Source: Gammaproteobacteria bacterium
Lineage (GTDB): Bacteria; Pseudomonadota; Gammaproteobacteria; Thiohalobacterales; Thiohalobacteraceae
Direction of reading: 5' to 3'
Length of the DNA: 42,817 nt
Assembly (NCBI GenBank): GCA_019911805.1
Contig: JAIOJV010000078.1
Span: 1-42,817 of the forward strand
Below the pieces are notes generated by a model. That model was given only the letters and a program-made list of their open reading frames with translations, searched no databases and was not told where the DNA came from. Shown here in pieces: positions 34,939-42,803 of this stretch (positions within the stretch are counted from its first letter, which is position 1; each line of letters opens with the position of its first letter). Made by a program: the position numbers and the translations under genes.

Positions 34939-36162
34939 TCACAACCCGATCCCGCGGGCGAGCTTCGGCAGTCTGCCCATCTGACCCATGGTCAGACGCG
35001 CGAACGCGCGTTTGGCCGGGGGGCAGAGGTCCAGTGCCAGGAGGCCGAGATCGCGCGCCCAGGCCACCGGCGGCAGCGGGTTGGTGAACAGGCGCGCCAG
35101 ACCATCGGTGAAGACGATGATGCGGCGGTGATCGCCTTCGCGCCAGTCGGCGTAACGGCCGAGTACCGCGGCCGCACCGGGATCGCGGCCCTCGCGGTGC
35201 GCCTGCAGCAGCACCTCCGCGAGCGCGGCGACGTCGCGCAGACCGAGGTTGAAACCCTGGCCGGCGATGGGATGCAGGGTGTGTGCCGCATTCCCGATCA
35301 GGGCCAGGCGCGGACGCACTGACTCACGCGCACGCACCAGCCGCAGCGGATAGGTGCTGCGCCGGCCGACGCGTGTCAGGCGGCCGAGGCGCCGCCCGAA
35401 GCGTTCCTGCAGCCGCGCCAGGAAGGCCGCATCGTCCAGCGCCATGACGGCATCGACCTGATCGTCGCGCAGCGTCCACACCAGCCCGCAGCGACCCTCG
35501 CTCATCGGCAGCAGCGCCAGCGGCCCGCTGTCGGTGAAACGCTCGTAGGCGACGTGTCCGTGCGGACGCTCGGAGGTGACGTTGGCGATGACCGCCGTCT
35601 GGCCGTACTCCCAGATCGTGGTGGGGACGTCCAGCAGGTCACGCAGCAGCGATTGCGCACCGTCGGCGGCGATCAGCAAACGCGTACTGAGGACGCAGGT
35701 ACCCGTCCCGGCGGCGACGCGTACCTGTGCCGCGTCGGCCGCGAAGTCCACGCCGGTCACCCGCGCCGGTGAGATCAGTTCGACAGCATCGAGTTCGGCG
35801 AGGCGCGCGCCCAGCACCGTGCCCAGGTCGCGCCCGGGCACCACGTAACCCAGCGCCTCCACGCCCGCATCGGCGCGGTCCAGACGCGCAAAACCGAAGC
35901 GGCCACGGTCGGAGACATGGATGCGGTGGATGGGCGTGGCCCGCCCGGCGAGCGCCGGCCACAGACCCATGGCCGCGAAGATGCGCTGCGTGCCCGCTGC
36001 GAGCGCGATGACACGATCATCGTAACCCGGCTGTCCGGGATCACCATAGGCCACGGCCTCGACCAGACCGATCCGCAGACCCTGCCCGGAGAGCGCACAA
36101 GCCAGACTCGCTCCGACCAGGCCGCCGCCGCTGATGAGGATGTCGTAGTGGGTATGCGTCAT
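34939..36162 (-). CDS. ubiH: 2-octaprenyl-6-methoxyphenol hydroxylase UbiH
   Basis: Flavin monooxygenase adding the C1 hydroxyl of ubiquinone. The 407-aa protein shows the dinucleotide motif ILISGGGLVGASLACALSGQG, RVIALAAGTQRIF, LLIAADGAQSLLR and the UbiH form of the ribityl motif, NAAHTLHPIAGQGFNLGLRDVAAL. ATG 36162 is chosen because AGAGG lies 6 bp upstream; a longer frame to 36198 reads into the family D CAAGA repeat. It follows pepP on the same strand and precedes ubiI, the usual order. Palindromic repeats separate it from both neighbours. Confidence 0.95.
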   Translation of the reverse strand: MTHTHYDILISGGGLVGASLACALSGQGLRIGLVEAVAYGDPGQPGYDDRVIALAAGTQRIFAAMGLWPALAGRATPIHRIHVSDRGRFGFARLDRADAGVEALGYVVPGRDLGTVLGARLAELDAVELISPARVTGVDFAADAAQVRVAAGTGTCVLSTRLLIAADGAQSLLRDLLDVPTTIWEYGQTAVIANVTSERPHGHVAYERFTDSGPLALLPMSEGRCGLVWTLRDDQVDAVMALDDAAFLARLQERFGRRLGRLTRVGRRSTYPLRLVRARESVRPRLALIGNAAHTLHPIAGQGFNLGLRDVAALAEVLLQAHREGRDPGAAAVLGRYADWREGDHRRIIVFTDGLARLFTNPLPPVAWARDLGLLALDLCPPAKRAFARLTMGQMGRLPKLARGIGL

Positions 36163-36182
36163 AGTGCCTCTGTAGGAGTCAC

Positions 36183-36269
36183 AAGAGACAAGATACAAGA
36201 TACAAGCGGCAAGTCGAAAACAGCCTTCAGCCGATACTTGTATCTTGTATCTTGCATCTTGTATCTATC
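36183..36269. repeat. Family D palindrome, copy D1
   Basis: Left arm ACAAGATACAAGATACAAG (about 36190-36208) and right arm CTTGTATCTTGTATCTTG plus two more CTTGTATCT-like units (about 36238-36268). Units have a 7-bp period (AAGATAC). It fills the pepP-ubiH spacer up to the pepP stop. Confidence 0.85.
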
Positions 36270-36270
36270 C

Positions 36271-37575
36271 TCACCCCGCCATCAGTGCCTCGATCTCCTC
36301 GACCGTCTTGGGCACATCGCTGGTGATCACCTCGCAGCCGGCCTTGGTGACGACGACGTCGTCTTCGATGCGAATGCCGATGTTCCACCATTTCTTGGCC
36401 ACGCCCTTGCTGCCTTCGGGGATGTACAGGCCGGGCTCGACGGTCAGGACCATGCCGGGTTCGAGCACGCGCCACTCATCGCCGACCTTGTAGTCACCGA
36501 CGTCGTGCACGTCCATACCCAGCCAGTGGCCGGTGCGGTGCATGTAGAAGCGCCGGTAGGCCTGTTCTTTGATGAGTGCGCTCACCCGGCCCTTGAGGAG
36601 CCCGAGCTCGACCAGCCCCTTGGTCAGCACCTTGACGGCGGCATCGTGCGGATCGTTCCAGTGCTTACCCGGTCGGACCGTGGCGATGGCGGCGGACTGC
36701 GCCGCCAGCACCAGGTCATAGAGCGCGCGCTGCGGCTTGCTGAAACGGCCGTTGACCGGGAAGGTGCGGGTGATGTCCGACGCATAGCAGTCATATTCGG
36801 CACCCGCATCGATCAGCAGCAGATCGCCATCGTTGAGCAGCATATCGTTTTCGGTGTAGTGCAGGATGCAGCCGTTGGCGCCACCGCCGACGATGGGCGA
36901 ATAGGCGTGCTGGCAGTTGTGGCGGCGGAATGCGTGGATGAACTCGGCCTCGATCTCGTATTCCCACATGCCCGGCCGGCAGACCTGCATGGCGCGCCGG
37001 TGCGCGGCGGCGGCGACCCGGGCGGCGTATTTCATGGTCTTGATCTCGGCCGCGCTCTTGTAGAGGCGCATATCGTGCAGCAGGTGCTCCAGCGACACGA
37101 ACTCGCCCGGCGAACGCTGCCCCGAACGTGCGCCCTCGCGGATGCGGTTCAGCCACCCGATCACATGGCTGTCGAAATCGGGATGTACGCCCATGGTGTA
37201 GAAGACACGCTCGCGCCCTTCGATCAGACCAGGCAGGATGTCGTCGATGTCGCTGCTGGGAAAGGCATCGTCGGCACCATAGCGCGCGCAGGCACCCTCG
37301 GGGCCGGCGCGGCGCCCGGTCCAGGTCTCGCGCTCGGGGTCGCGGTCGCGTACGAACAGAATGGTCTCGCCATGCTTCCGGCCAGGCACGAGCACCAGCA
37401 CCGCCTCCGGTTCCGGGAAACCGGTCAGGTAATAGAAGTCACTGTCGGGCCGGAACGGGTATTCGGCGTCGCGGTTGCGGATCTTCTCCAGTGCCGTCGG
37501 CAGGATGGCGATGGAATCATGCCCCATCATCCGCATCAGTTGTTTGCGGCGGCGGGCGAACTCGGTGTTCTTCAT
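36271..37575 (-). CDS. pepP: Xaa-Pro aminopeptidase
   Basis: Dinuclear manganese metallopeptidase (M24B) that removes N-terminal residues preceding proline. The 434-aa protein is close to E. coli PepP (441). All five metal ligands are present: D256 (LLIDAGAEYD), D267 (ASDITRTFP), H350 (MHRTGHWLGMDVHD), E380 (LTVEPGLYIP) and E404 (NIGIRIEDDV). The N-terminal creatinase-like domain covers about residues 1-170. ygfB lies upstream on the same strand and ubiH downstream, as in E. coli. Confidence 0.97.
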   Translation of the reverse strand: MKNTEFARRRKQLMRMMGHDSIAILPTALEKIRNRDAEYPFRPDSDFYYLTGFPEPEAVLVLVPGRKHGETILFVRDRDPERETWTGRRAGPEGACARYGADDAFPSSDIDDILPGLIEGRERVFYTMGVHPDFDSHVIGWLNRIREGARSGQRSPGEFVSLEHLLHDMRLYKSAAEIKTMKYAARVAAAAHRRAMQVCRPGMWEYEIEAEFIHAFRRHNCQHAYSPIVGGGANGCILHYTENDMLLNDGDLLLIDAGAEYDCYASDITRTFPVNGRFSKPQRALYDLVLAAQSAAIATVRPGKHWNDPHDAAVKVLTKGLVELGLLKGRVSALIKEQAYRRFYMHRTGHWLGMDVHDVGDYKVGDEWRVLEPGMVLTVEPGLYIPEGSKGVAKKWWNIGIRIEDDVVVTKAGCEVITSDVPKTVEEIEALMAG

Positions 37576-37666
37576 GGGACTCCGGTCGAGGCAATCGGCG
37601 TGCGGAGAAGGATATCGCGGCCCGGGTTTTTTTTCGCTCCCGGCCGGAAGACCTCATGACCCTGTA

Positions 37667-38230
37667 TCACTGCAGCCGCGGCGTGCCCTTGCCGGGCTGG
37701 AGTTCGTCGTTGATGAGCAGGACGCCGATGCGCACGTATTCGACGATCTGGGCGAGGGCATTCTCGTCCTCTTCATCGCCGACCTCAGCGTCGAAGCCGG
37801 CACGGGAGATCTCGGTGAAATCGCGTATCAGTTCGCTGACGTCGTCGGGGACGGGCGTGTCCCGGGTGATCCCGCCGGCAGCGAGACCGAGCAGAAAGCC
37901 CTGGCACCATTCGCTTAGGGCGGCGGTGCGTTCGGCGAGCGGCTGACTGTCGGCGGGCAGGAGCAGATCCATGCCCAGTACGGGGTCATTCAGGGCGGGC
38001 ACGGTCCAGTCGGCCAGTGCCTGGACGGCGGCGCGCCCCTGCTGCACCACCGCCTGCTGCGGGTCGGTATCCTCGAAGACCTGGGCCAGCCACAGGCCCT
38101 CGTCCACGCGCCCAATGGCACACCACAGGCCGCACAACAGGCCATGAACCTCGGCCGCACCCGCCGCCGCATCGGCGCGGGCAAGCGCCTGGTCGAGTCC
38201 GAGAAAATCAGGGTGACGAGGCGGCGGCAT
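37667..38230 (-). CDS. ygfB: UPF0149 family protein YgfB
   Basis: A 187-aa helical protein of the YgfB/YecA family. The N-terminal VHGLLCGLWCAIG, the central LSEWCQGFLLGLAAGG and the C-terminal DEENALAQIVEYVRIGVLLINDEL blocks are characteristic. In Pseudomonas aeruginosa YgfB modulates regulation of an amidase linked to peptidoglycan recycling; elsewhere its function is not settled. Its place directly upstream of pepP and divergent from zapA is conserved in gammaproteobacteria. A TATATAA patch near 38282-38288 may belong to its promoter (weak). Confidence 0.93.
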   Translation of the reverse strand: MPPPRHPDFLGLDQALARADAAAGAAEVHGLLCGLWCAIGRVDEGLWLAQVFEDTDPQQAVVQQGRAAVQALADWTVPALNDPVLGMDLLLPADSQPLAERTAALSEWCQGFLLGLAAGGITRDTPVPDDVSELIRDFTEISRAGFDAEVGDEEDENALAQIVEYVRIGVLLINDELQPGKGTPRLQ

Positions 38231-38383
38231 GGCTGGCTTCCCGGCTGGCTTCTGGATGCGGTGTCCCGACCCGCATCGGGGCTTATATATGGATAGTCGC
38301 GTGCGGGAATCCGTGCGGCGCGACGAACCGCAGGGATGCGCACGTCGCGATTATGCCACAGGCCCCCGCACGGGGGCGGGAGA

Positions 38384-38412
38384 TTGACCGGTCCCGCACC
38401 CCGCACTATAGT
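38384..38412 (+). promoter_or_regulatory. Promoter for TIGR02449-like gene and zapA, predicted leaderless
   Basis: TTGACC (38384-38389), a 17-bp spacer, then TATAGT (38407-38412): a good sigma-70 promoter. The only plausible ATG of the first gene is at 38419, 7 bp after the -10 box, so the start site should fall on or next to the A of the ATG. No Shine-Dalgarno could fit. A CCCCC-GCAC-GGGGG hairpin lies just upstream (38363-38376). Confidence 0.7.
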
Positions 38413-38418
38413 GGCCGC

Positions 38419-38652
38419 ATGGCGAAAACGAGCCCACAACAAGCGATAGATCAGGATCTTAAACGCCTGGAATATCGCCTCGAGGAACTCATCCGCAGCG
38501 TCGAGCGGTTGAAGGAGGAGAACCGTTCGTTGCGGGTGCAGCAGGATACCATGACCATCGAGCGCGCCCAGCTCATCGAACGCACCGAACTGGCCCGCTC
38601 CCGCGTCGAGGCCATGATCGGCCGTCTCAAGGCGATGGAGCACAGTGCATGA
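38419..38652 (+). CDS. TIGR02449-like small coiled-coil protein
   Basis: A 77-aa, highly charged protein predicted to be one long coiled coil (QDLKRLEYRLEELIRSVERLKEENRSLRVQQDTM... to RVEAMIGRLKAME), with leucine/isoleucine heptads. It fits the TIGR02449 family found next to zapA in gammaproteobacteria, suggesting a role near the division machinery, though function is unestablished. Its stop overlaps the zapA start (ATGA), implying translational coupling. No other ATG is available before residue 46, so the start is firm. Confidence 0.85.
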   Translation: MAKTSPQQAIDQDLKRLEYRLEELIRSVERLKEENRSLRVQQDTMTIERAQLIERTELARSRVEAMIGRLKAMEHSA

Positions 38653-38963
38653 GTAATGCATCGAAACCGGTGTCGGTGCATATCCTGGATAAGGAATTCC
38701 GGGTCACCTGTCCGGAGGGCGAGCGCGATGATCTCCTGGCGTCCGCCGAACTGCTCAATTCCAAGATGCGCGAGATCCGTGATTCCGGCAAGGTCGTCGG
38801 CCTGGACCGGATCGCCGTTATCGCCGCACTCAACATGGCCAACGAACTGCTCGAACTGCGCTCCCGCAAGCAGGACATTCAGCAGTCGGTCGGCGCCCGC
38901 ATCCGCTCCCTGCAGGAGAAGATCGAGCTGGCGCTCAACAAGGGCAACCAGCTCGAACTGTAA
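38649..38963 (+). CDS. zapA: Cell division protein ZapA
   Basis: Promotes bundling of FtsZ filaments at the division ring. The 104-aa protein has the ZapA N-terminal domain (VSVHILDKEFRVTCPEGERDDLLASAELLNSKMREIRDSG...) followed by VGLDRIAVIAALNMANELL and a C-terminal coiled coil (RKQDIQQSVGARIRSLQEKIELAL). It overlaps the upstream coiled-coil gene by 4 nt and is followed immediately by the 6S RNA gene, a conserved linkage. Confidence 0.96.
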   Translation: MSNASKPVSVHILDKEFRVTCPEGERDDLLASAELLNSKMREIRDSGKVVGLDRIAVIAALNMANELLELRSRKQDIQQSVGARIRSLQEKIELALNKGNQLEL

Positions 38964-38990
38964 AGTGCCCGCCCACGGGACACTCTGGGG

Positions 38991-38996
38991 TATACT
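38991..38996 (+). promoter_or_regulatory. -10 box of 6S RNA
   Basis: TATACT preceded by a G-rich stretch, about 7 bp upstream of the predicted 6S RNA 5' end at 39003. No consensus -35 is seen at the usual distance. Confidence 0.45.
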
Positions 38997-39002
38997 CCCT
39001 CC

Positions 39003-39198
39003 CGAGGCATTCCCTGCCCTGCATGTTAGTGGCTTGCTACATTCTTGAGCCTACATTCATCGACCCCGGGGGCTTGGCTTGCGGCGTCGGTGTGCATGCC
39101 CGCCTTGCAGCGGTAAGCCTGAAGATGCCGCCATCGCTCCCACATGGACCCAGGGTTCAAGGTCGAGGGCCGCGACGGCAGGTGCGGGGGATGCCTCA
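39003..39198 (+). ncRNA. ssrS: 6S RNA
   Basis: About 196 nt between zapA and fau, its conserved position. The closing stem is visible: GAGGCATTCCC (39004-39014) against GGGGATGCCTC (39187-39197). The interior holds the TGGCTTGCTACATTC region and the late block GGACCCAGGGTTCAAGG resembling E. coli 6S (ACCAAGGGTTCAAGGG), and a T-rich stretch (CTCTTTTTCCC) follows. 6S RNA mimics an open promoter and sequesters sigma-70 RNA polymerase in stationary phase. The ends are estimates. Confidence 0.88.
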
Positions 39199-39233
39199 CC
39201 TCTTTTTCCCGATCCGCCACCCTGTACGATGCC

Positions 39234-39869
39234 ATGACCCGGTCATCCGACGATCCGGCAGCGGCTGACCGCCGCGCCCTGCGCGCCGCGATACGCCGTA
39301 CCCGCCGCGCACTCCCACCGGCGGAGCAGGCCCGGCACGCCGATCTTTGCACCCACCTGTTGATCGGCCTGAGCGTCTTTCGCAACGCGCGACGCATCGC
39401 CGTCTATCTGCCCGCCGACGGTGAGATCGACACCGCGCCACTCATCGCCCGGGCGCGCGCGCTGGGCAAGATGCTCTATCTTCCCGTCCTGCTCCCGCAC
39501 GGCGCCGGCCGCCTGTGGTTCGCGCGTTACGCCGCCGACGAGGCGCTCGTCGATAACCGGTTCGGCATCCCCGAACCCGCGCATGCCGTCCACACCCGCA
39601 TCTCACCCCTGGCCCTCGATCTGGTGCTGACGCCGCTGGTCGCCTTCGATCCGCAGGGCCATCGCCTCGGCATGGGCGGCGGCTTCTACGACCGCAGCTT
39701 CGCCTATCTGCTGCGCCACACACACTGGCGGCGGCCGCGCCTCATCGGCCTGGCCCACGACTTCCAGTGCCGACCTCAGCTGCCGCACCAGCCCTGGGAT
39801 GTACCGCTACACGCCGTCGTCACGGAGAAGAGGGTGTACGCCTGCGCACAGCAATCCCGTCACGATTGA
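39234..39869 (+). CDS. fau: 5-formyltetrahydrofolate cyclo-ligase
   Basis: ATP-dependent conversion of 5-formyl-THF to 5,10-methenyl-THF, recycling the by-product of serine hydroxymethyltransferase; linked to one-carbon flux also fed by the Gcv system. The 211-aa protein has the basic N-terminus (RRALRAAIRRTRRALPP), IAVYLPADGEIDT, and the signature VLTPLVAFDPQGHRLGMGGGFYDR. The ATG at 39234 fits; a longer in-frame reading begins inside ssrS. Conserved position after 6S RNA (ygfA in E. coli), where the two may be co-transcribed. Confidence 0.93.
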   Translation: MTRSSDDPAAADRRALRAAIRRTRRALPPAEQARHADLCTHLLIGLSVFRNARRIAVYLPADGEIDTAPLIARARALGKMLYLPVLLPHGAGRLWFARYAADEALVDNRFGIPEPAHAVHTRISPLALDLVLTPLVAFDPQGHRLGMGGGFYDRSFAYLLRHTHWRRPRLIGLAHDFQCRPQLPHQPWDVPLHAVVTEKRVYACAQQSRHD

Positions 39870-39899
39870 CACCCGCCGCGACAGCGCCACACTGTCCCC

Positions 39900-39929
39900 C
39901 GAATCCCGAATCCCAAATCCTGAATCCTG
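39900..39929 (-). repeat. Family E repeat, decayed copy E2
   Basis: CGAATCCCGAATCCCAAATCC followed by TGAATCCTGAA: four GAATCCC-like units with point changes, complementary in sense to E1. The last unit runs directly into the AAGGGAG ribosome-binding site of the EVE-domain gene, so the repeat is its 5' leader. Confidence 0.75.
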
Positions 39930-39945
39930 AAAGGGAGCCACCCTC

Positions 39946-40404
39946 ATGAACTATTGGCTGATGAAATCCGAGCCCGATGTCTTCGGCATCGACCATCTGC
40001 GTAAGCGCCCCAAGCAGACCGAACACTGGGATGGGGTGCGCAATTACCAGGCCCGCAACATGATGCGTGACCAGATGCAGCCGGGGGACCTGGCCTTCTT
40101 CTACCACTCCAACTGCGCCACGCCCGCCATCGTCGGCATCATGAAAATCGTCCGCGGCGGTTATCCGGACCACACGGCACAGAACCCCGAGAGCGCGTAC
40201 TACGACCCGAAGAGCACGGTGGACAACCCGCGCTGGTACATGGTCGACGTCGCCTTCGAGCGTAAGCTTTCGCGCGCCATCACCCTTGCCGAGCTGAAAA
40301 ACCACCCCGAGCTGGCCGAGCTGGTGTTGGTGCGGCGCGGTAACCGTCTATCCATCATGCCCGTCACCAAGGCACAGTGGGACTTCATTCTGAGCCTGGA
40401 ATAA
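39946..40404 (+). CDS. EVE-domain (PUA-like) protein
   Basis: Single-domain EVE protein of 152 aa, a fold related to YTH and PUA domains that bind modified bases in RNA or DNA. It begins NYWLMKSEPDVFGI, followed by WDGVRNYQARNMMRDQMQPGDLAFFYHSN, IVGIMKIV and PRWYMVDVAFERKL, the usual order. Position after fau is frequent in gammaproteobacteria. The ribosome-binding site AAGGGAG precedes the ATG. Biological role is unknown. Confidence 0.93.
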   Translation: MNYWLMKSEPDVFGIDHLRKRPKQTEHWDGVRNYQARNMMRDQMQPGDLAFFYHSNCATPAIVGIMKIVRGGYPDHTAQNPESAYYDPKSTVDNPRWYMVDVAFERKLSRAITLAELKNHPELAELVLVRRGNRLSIMPVTKAQWDFILSLE

Positions 40405-40772
40405 AGGTATTTTCGCGCCATCCCCGGATGTACCCGCTGTGTGCCCCCAGCTATCTGGTGTGCGCGGACTGTAAGCGGTTCCTTACACCACAGACCCGGC
40501 GCACGCAGCGGCCAGCGCTCATGCAGACATGGTTTGCCCGTGTGTTCGCGTAGCATGCGATGCCATCCGTATCCGGCACACGAGATCACACCTCGCACTG
40601 CAGATACGCAGCAGTGGACTGCATACTGCAAGACGAGCCACTGATGACATTCAACTGCGGCTCGTTCCTTTACAGCTTGTCGACAAAAACTTCAACAAAA
40701 AAAACTGGCAATTTGGTTCGACCTGTTTATACTCAGCTGCGGACCCCTGTTAACAACTTGGAGGAATACCAG
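40405..40772. other. Spacer upstream of the histone-like gene (368 bp)
   Basis: No credible protein-coding frame. A short GTAAG...CTTAC hairpin lies at about 40470-40485. The 3' half becomes AT-rich and contains the promoter at 40705-40733, leaving an mRNA leader of roughly 30 nt. The stretch 40490-40680 shows nothing I recognise; a small RNA cannot be excluded. Confidence 0.5.
40705..40733 (+). promoter_or_regulatory. Promoter for the histone H1-like gene
   Basis: CTGGCA (-35, 4 of 6 consensus positions), a 17-bp spacer, then TATACT (-10) at 40728-40733, preceded by a near extended -10 TG. Start would be near 40740. The gene's GGAGG ribosome-binding site and ATG (40773) follow. Confidence 0.65.
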
Positions 40773-41156
40773 ATGGCCACTCGTAAGAAAGCCGCTTCCA
40801 AGAAAAAAACGACCGCTAAAAAGAAGGTCGTCGCAAAGAGGAAGATCGCTACCAAGAAGAAGGTAGCTGCACGGAAGAAGGTCGCAACCAGAAAGAAGGT
40901 TGCTAAGAAAAAGGTTGCCAAGAAACGCGTAGCCAAGAAGAAGGTCGCGAAGAAAAAAGTCGCGAAGAAAAAGGCTGCAAAGAAAAAGGCCGCCAAGAAG
41001 AAGGTTGCCAAGAAGCGCGTAGTGAAGAAGAAGGCGGGCAAGAAGAAGGCCGCCAAGAAGAAAGTCGCGAAGAAGAAAGTTGCCAAGAAAAAGGTCGCGA
41101 AGAAGAAGACCAGCAAGAAGCGCGTAGCCAGGAAGAAGACGGCGGCGATGACCTGA
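40773..41156 (+). CDS. Lysine/alanine-rich histone H1-like protein (AlgP/AlgR3-like)
   Basis: A 127-aa, extremely basic protein made almost entirely of short [12 protein letters not shown]-type repeats with a few R, T and M residues. The low-complexity composition is that of histone H1-like C-terminal domains and of Pseudomonas AlgP, which bind DNA without sequence specificity. The ATG at 40773 has TTGGAGGAATACC upstream. It has its own promoter and a strong terminator, so it is a single-gene unit. Near-identical tandem codons make it a candidate for length variation between strains. Confidence 0.9.
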   Translation: MATRKKAASKKKTTAKKKVVAKRKIATKKKVAARKKVATRKKVAKKKVAKKRVAKKKVAKKKVAKKKAAKKKAAKKKVAKKRVVKKKAGKKKAAKKKVAKKKVAKKKVAKKKTSKKRVARKKTAAMT

Positions 41157-41181
41157 GTCGCCCCGGCCTCCAGGCCGCAAT

Positions 41182-41209
41182 AAGGCCCGCTCCGGCGGGC
41201 CTTTTTTTT
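41182..41209 (+). terminator. Rho-independent terminator of the histone-like gene
   Basis: GGCCCGC-TCCG-GCGGGCC stem-loop (41184-41201) followed by eight T residues; the clearest intrinsic terminator in the window, 28 bp past the stop codon. Confidence 0.92.
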
Positions 41210-41245
41210 GCCTATTTCTGGCCTGAAAACCGGGAGTTACCGGCG

Positions 41246-42766
41246 TCAGCCCTCGCCCAGGAACAGGTCGTAGACGGGGTTGTCGGTCTCGTCCCAATAG
41301 GGATAGCCGGTGCCATCGAGGAACTCCCGGAAGAGCTTGCGATCGGTGGCCGGGACCTGGATGCCGACCAGCACGCGGCCGTAGTCGGCGCCGTGATTGC
41401 GGTAGTGGAACAGGCTGATGTTCCAACGCTCGCCGATGGCGGTCAGGAACTGCAGCAGCGCGCCGGGCCGCTCGGGGAATTCGAAGCGAAAGAGGATCTC
41501 GCTGTCAACCGCCGGCGCGTGCCCGCCCACCATGTGGCGGATATGCAGCTTGGCGACCTCGTTCTCCGTCATGTCGATGACCGGGTACCCCTCCTGACGC
41601 AGTTGCACGATCAATGCCTCGCGTTCGACATCGCCCTCGGTCAGCTCCACACCGGCGTACACATGTGCCCGACTGGTGTCGGCGTAGCGGTAGTTGAACT
41701 CGGTGATGGCCCGTTGCCCGAGGGTCTTGCAGAAGCGCCGGAAGCTACCCGGCTGTTCAGGGATAGTGACGGCCAGCAGGGCCTCGCGCCGCTCGCCGAG
41801 ATCGGCGCGCTCGGCGACATGCCGCAGCCGGTCGAAATTCATGTTGGCACCGCTGTTGATGGCGATCAGGTCGCGGTCACGTACACCATCGCGCTCGACA
41901 TAACGTTTCAACCCGGCCACCGCCAGGGCGCCGGCCGGTTCGACGATGGCGCGGGTGTCATCAAAGATGTCCTTGATGGCTGCACAGATCTCGTCGGTGC
42001 TGACCAGGATCACCTCGTCCACGTAACGCCGCGCCAGCTTGAAGGGCTCTGCGCCCACCTGCCGCACGGCGACACCGTCGGCAAAGATACCGACCTGCTT
42101 GAGCGTCAATCGCCGCCGTGCCGCCAGCGCCTGCTGCAGGCTGGGCGCATCGTCGGGCTCCACACCGATCATCTTGATCCCCGGTCTCAGCGCCTTCACA
42201 TAAGCCGCCATACCGGCGATCAGTCCGCCGCCGCCGACCGGCACGAAGATGGCGTGTGGATGGCCGGTATGCTGGCGCAGAAGCTCCATGGCCACGGTGC
42301 CCTGGCCGGCGATCACCTCCGGGTCGTCGAAGGGATGGATGAAGACCATACCCTTGTCGGCGGCGATCTCCAGGGCGTGCGCACAGGCCTCATCGTAGTT
42401 GTCCCCGTGCAGGACGGCGCGGGCACCGTAACCGCGCACGGCCGCCACCTTGATCTGCGGCGTAGTGCGCGGCATGACGATCAGCGCCTTGATACCGCGG
42501 TGCCGGGCCGCCAGCGCCACGCCCTGGGCGTGGTTGCCGGCGGAGGCCGCGATCACACCGCGCGCACAGTCCTCGGTGGAGAGATTGGCGATCTTGTTGT
42601 AGGCACCGCGCAGCTTGAAGGAGAACACCGGCTGCAGGTCCTCGCGCTTCATCCACACGGGATTGCCGAGACGTTGGCTGAGACGCGGTGCCAGGTCGAG
42701 TGGGGTTTCGCGTGCAACCTCGTAGACGCGCGCGTTGAGGATCATCTTCAGATAGCGTTCAAGCAT
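41246..42766 (-). CDS. ilvA: Threonine dehydratase (biosynthetic)
   Basis: PLP enzyme deaminating threonine to 2-oxobutanoate, first step of isoleucine synthesis. The 506-aa protein has the catalytic lysine K51 in PVFSFKLRGAYN, the PLP phosphate loop VPVGGGGLIAGM and SAGNHAQGVA, plus two C-terminal ACT-like regulatory domains (about residues 330-415, LLAVTIPEQPGSFRRFCKTL, and about 425-506, FRFEFPERPGALLQFLTAIG). This architecture is the isoleucine-inhibited biosynthetic form as in E. coli (514 aa), not the catabolic TdcB. It is convergent with the histone-like gene. Upstream lies a family E repeat at the window edge. Confidence 0.97.
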   Translation of the reverse strand: MLERYLKMILNARVYEVARETPLDLAPRLSQRLGNPVWMKREDLQPVFSFKLRGAYNKIANLSTEDCARGVIAASAGNHAQGVALAARHRGIKALIVMPRTTPQIKVAAVRGYGARAVLHGDNYDEACAHALEIAADKGMVFIHPFDDPEVIAGQGTVAMELLRQHTGHPHAIFVPVGGGGLIAGMAAYVKALRPGIKMIGVEPDDAPSLQQALAARRRLTLKQVGIFADGVAVRQVGAEPFKLARRYVDEVILVSTDEICAAIKDIFDDTRAIVEPAGALAVAGLKRYVERDGVRDRDLIAINSGANMNFDRLRHVAERADLGERREALLAVTIPEQPGSFRRFCKTLGQRAITEFNYRYADTSRAHVYAGVELTEGDVEREALIVQLRQEGYPVIDMTENEVAKLHIRHMVGGHAPAVDSEILFRFEFPERPGALLQFLTAIGERWNISLFHYRNHGADYGRVLVGIQVPATDRKLFREFLDGTGYPYWDETDNPVYDLFLGEG

Positions 42767-42803
42767 GGGGGGATGATAAAGGGGCCGGGGGCTGGTGGAA
42801 AGG

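Noticed and set aside
40773-41156. Tandem repeat tract considered as a CRISPR array
   Set aside because: Repeats are in-frame lysine/alanine codons of one open frame with promoter, ribosome-binding site and terminator; there are no unique spacers.
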